Source of the DNA: an uncultured Eubacteriales bacterium
GTDB taxonomy: Bacteria > Bacillota > Clostridia > Oscillospirales > Butyricicoccaceae
DNA: 8,710 nt
Assembly (NCBI GenBank): GCA_934675045.1
Contig: CAKUPI010000064.1
Span: forward strand, 1 to 8,710
Direction of reading: 5' to 3'
Shown here: one piece after another, positions 7,267 to 8,710 of the stretch
How positions within the stretch are numbered: the first letter of the stretch is position 1
How the letters are laid out: each line of letters begins with the position of its first letter
Made by a program: the position numbers and the translations under genes
The notes under the pieces: generated by a model
Databases searched by the model: none
Told to the model about the DNA's origin: nothing
Seen by the model: only the letters and a program-made list of their open reading frames with translations

Positions 7267-8584
7267 TTTGCAAATCCTCCTGATAAAGGGGTCTCAGCGT
7301 CTCCAGCCGCTCGAGCGCGCGCTGCGCCAGCGCCATGTAGCGCTCGCGTTTGCCGCGTATGCGCTCAGGCATGGGGGGCAAGAGGCCGAAATTGATGTTC
7401 ATCGGCTGGAAGTCGCGGTTTTCCGTGCTGATGTGCCCGGCCAGCGCGCCCAGCGCCGTCTCGGGCGGAAAATCGATCAGCGCCCGGCCGGAAAGCCGGC
7501 GTGCCAGGTTGATTCCGACGCACAGCCCCGACGCCGCCGATTCAATATAGCCCTCGACGCCGGTGATCTGGCCGGCGAACCACAGCCGCTCCTGCCCGAT
7601 GACCCGGTAATACCGGTCGAGCAGCCCGGGCGAGCGCAGAAAGCTGTTGCGGTGCATGACGCCGTAGCGCAGAAACTCGGCGTTTTCCAGCCCCGGTATC
7701 ATGGAAAAGACCCGTTTTTGCTCGGGAAAGCGCAGGTGGGTCTGAAACCCGACCATGTTGTACATGCTTTTCTGCGCGTTGTCGGCGCGCAGCTGCACGA
7801 CGGCATAGGGCCGCGCCCCGGTGCGCGGATCGCGCAGGCCGACCGGCTTCATAGGCCCGTAGCGCAGGGTGTCCACCCCGCGGCGCGCCATGACCTCGAC
7901 CGGCATACAGCCCTCAAAGACCTTTTTGTCCTCAAAGCCGTGCACCGGCGCTTCTTCCGCCCGCTTAAGCTCCTCGACAAAGGACAGGTACTGCTCCCGG
8001 TCCATCGGGCAGTTGATGTAATCGGCCTCGCCCTTGTTGTAGCGCGACGCAAAGTACGCCTTGTCCATGTCGATGCTGGCAAAGGAGACAATGGGGGCCG
8101 CCGCATCGTAAAAGTGCAGCGGCTGGCTCTGCCCCAGCGTCTGCGCAATGCTGTCGGCCAGCGCCCCCTCCGTCAGCGGGCCCGACGCAATGACGACGGC
8201 CTCGCCGTCCGGCACGGCGGTCACCCGCTCGCGCACGACGGTGATGAGCGGATGCCCGCTCAAGCGCGCGGTGACCAGCTCCGAAAAGCGCTCGCGGTCG
8301 ACGGCCAGCGCCCCCCCTGCCGGCACGGCGCACCGGTCGGCGCACTGCATCAACAGAGAGCCTGTGCGCCGCAGCTCTTCTTTCAAAAGTCCGGGCGCCG
8401 TGCTGAGCGCCGCGCCGCGCAGCGAGTTGGAGCAGACCAGCTCGGCAAACAGCGGCGTGTGGTGGGCGGGCGAGCGGTGCTCCGGCCGCATTTCGTACAG
8501 CGTGACGGCGACGCCGCGCTGCGCCAGCTGCCACGCCGCTTCGCTGCCGGCCAGACCGGCACCGACGACCACCGCCCTATTCAT
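7250..8584 (-). CDS. trmFO: tRNA U54 methyltransferase TrmFO (folate- and FAD-dependent)
   Basis: TrmFO makes the conserved 5-methyluridine at position 54 of the tRNA T-loop, using methylenetetrahydrofolate as carbon donor and FADH2 as reductant. This differs from the S-adenosylmethionine-dependent TrmA. The 444-residue protein is full length. It has the dinucleotide-binding motif GAGLAGSEAAWQLA (8-21), the family segment YEMRP (30-34) and AELVCSNSLR (47-56) with Cys51. Cys226 lies in FEGCMPVEVMA (223-233). These two correspond to Cys53 and Cys226 of the B. subtilis enzyme, implicated in catalysis. The region RLWFAGQITGVEGYIESAASG (333-353) is the conserved C-terminal FAD contact. The ATG at 8584 overlaps the end of the upstream topA-like gene by eight bases with only a weak Shine-Dalgarno, so reinitiation is likely. 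topA next to trmFO is a common Firmicutes arrangement. Confidence 0.98.
   Translation of the reverse strand: MNRAVVVGAGLAGSEAAWQLAQRGVAVTLYEMRPEHRSPAHHTPLFAELVCSNSLRGAALSTAPGLLKEELRRTGSLLMQCADRCAVPAGGALAVDRERFSELVTARLSGHPLITVVRERVTAVPDGEAVVIASGPLTEGALADSIAQTLGQSQPLHFYDAAAPIVSFASIDMDKAYFASRYNKGEADYINCPMDREQYLSFVEELKRAEEAPVHGFEDKKVFEGCMPVEVMARRGVDTLRYGPMKPVGLRDPRTGARPYAVVQLRADNAQKSMYNMVGFQTHLRFPEQKRVFSMIPGLENAEFLRYGVMHRNSFLRSPGLLDRYYRVIGQERLWFAGQITGVEGYIESAASGLCVGINLARRLSGRALIDFPPETALGALAGHISTENRDFQPMNINFGLLPPMPERIRGKRERYMALAQRALERLETLRPLYQEDLQSENHT
7276..7281 (-). promoter_or_regulatory. Shine-Dalgarno site fixing the plsX GTG start
   Basis: A perfect AGGAGG on the minus strand lies nine bases upstream of the GTG at 7264-7266, inside the last codons of trmFO. 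Translation from that GTG gives the conserved PlsX N-terminus, so the site and the family alignment agree on the start. Confidence 0.85.
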
Positions 8585-8710
8585 TGCTCTCGGCCTTCGG
8601 GGCCGTCTTTTTGCGGGTGGACGGCTTTTTCGGCGCCTCCCCGGCCGCGTCCGCCTCGGCCTTGGCCGCCTTTTTGCGGGCGGACGGCTTTTTCGGCGCC
8701 TCCCCGGCCG
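8577..8710 (-). CDS. topA: C-terminal tail of probable DNA topoisomerase I (cut by window edge)
   Basis: The last 43 codons of a gene entering from the right edge end at a TAG at 8577-8579. The peptide is low-complexity and rich in Lys, Ala and Pro, with two copies of a 13-residue unit A-G-E-A-P-K-K-P-S-(A/T)-R-K-K, and it ends in K-A-E-S-N-E. No catalytic domain is visible, so the assignment rests on two points. Basic Lys/Ala-rich tails that contact DNA are common at the end of bacterial topoisomerase I. topA also commonly lies directly upstream of trmFO in Firmicutes. The stop overlaps the trmFO start by eight bases, so the two are in one transcript. It could be another protein with a basic tail, such as a histone-like factor, but position favours TopA. 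Confidence 0.7.
   Translation of the reverse strand, partial: AGEAPKKPSARKKAAKAEADAAGEAPKKPSTRKKTAPKAESNE
8601..8710 (-). repeat. Tandem 63-base repeat in the topA tail
   Basis: Bases 8601-8647 and 8664-8710 match over 47 bases with two mismatches (8606/8669 and 8618/8681), at a period of 63 bases (21 codons). The second copy runs to the window edge, so further copies may lie outside. One mismatch changes the protein (Ala to Thr). The near-identity suggests a recent in-frame duplication and a tail length that may vary between strains. Confidence 0.85.

Overview
The window is a compact, GC-rich block of housekeeping genes, all on the minus strand, from what looks like a high-GC member of the Clostridia (perhaps Oscillospirales). 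The taxon is inferred from the low-GC-type Shine-Dalgarno sites, the sigma-A-like promoters, a folate/FAD-dependent TrmFO and the gene order plsX-acpP-rnc-smc-ftsY. No mobile element, CRISPR array, tRNA or rRNA was seen, and no gene-free stretch exceeds about 130 bases.

Read in the direction of transcription (right to left), the layout is: the C-terminal tail of a probable DNA topoisomerase I (topA, cut by the window edge), trmFO (tRNA U54 methylation), plsX (acyl-phosphate synthesis for phospholipids), acpP (acyl carrier protein), rnc (RNase III), smc (chromosome condensation ATPase), ftsY (SRP receptor) and the first 188 codons of rph (RNase PH, cut by the other edge). topA/trmFO and trmFO/plsX overlap. 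acpP/rnc and smc/ftsY are nearly contiguous, with each Shine-Dalgarno lying in the end of the gene before it.

The block has two internal breaks. The 105-base plsX-acpP gap carries a near-consensus extended -10 promoter and a leader hairpin, which should give acpP-rnc extra expression. The 129-base rnc-smc gap carries a perfect 18-bp hairpin that looks like an intrinsic terminator, followed by a weaker extended -10 promoter. This suggests smc-ftsY-rph is a separate transcription unit.

The outstanding anomaly is in smc. The protein is otherwise full length with intact hinge, signature motif, Walker B, D-loop and switch histidine, but the Walker A P-loop is missing. Where SMC proteins read V-V-G-P-N-G-S-G-K-S-N, this one reads V-V-G-S-N, an exact in-frame loss of six codons that includes the ATP-binding lysine. 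It is either a recent null allele, an assembly or sequence error, or, least likely, an SMC that works without a canonical P-loop. All the other genes look intact and ordinary, so I see no new biological system beyond this lesion.
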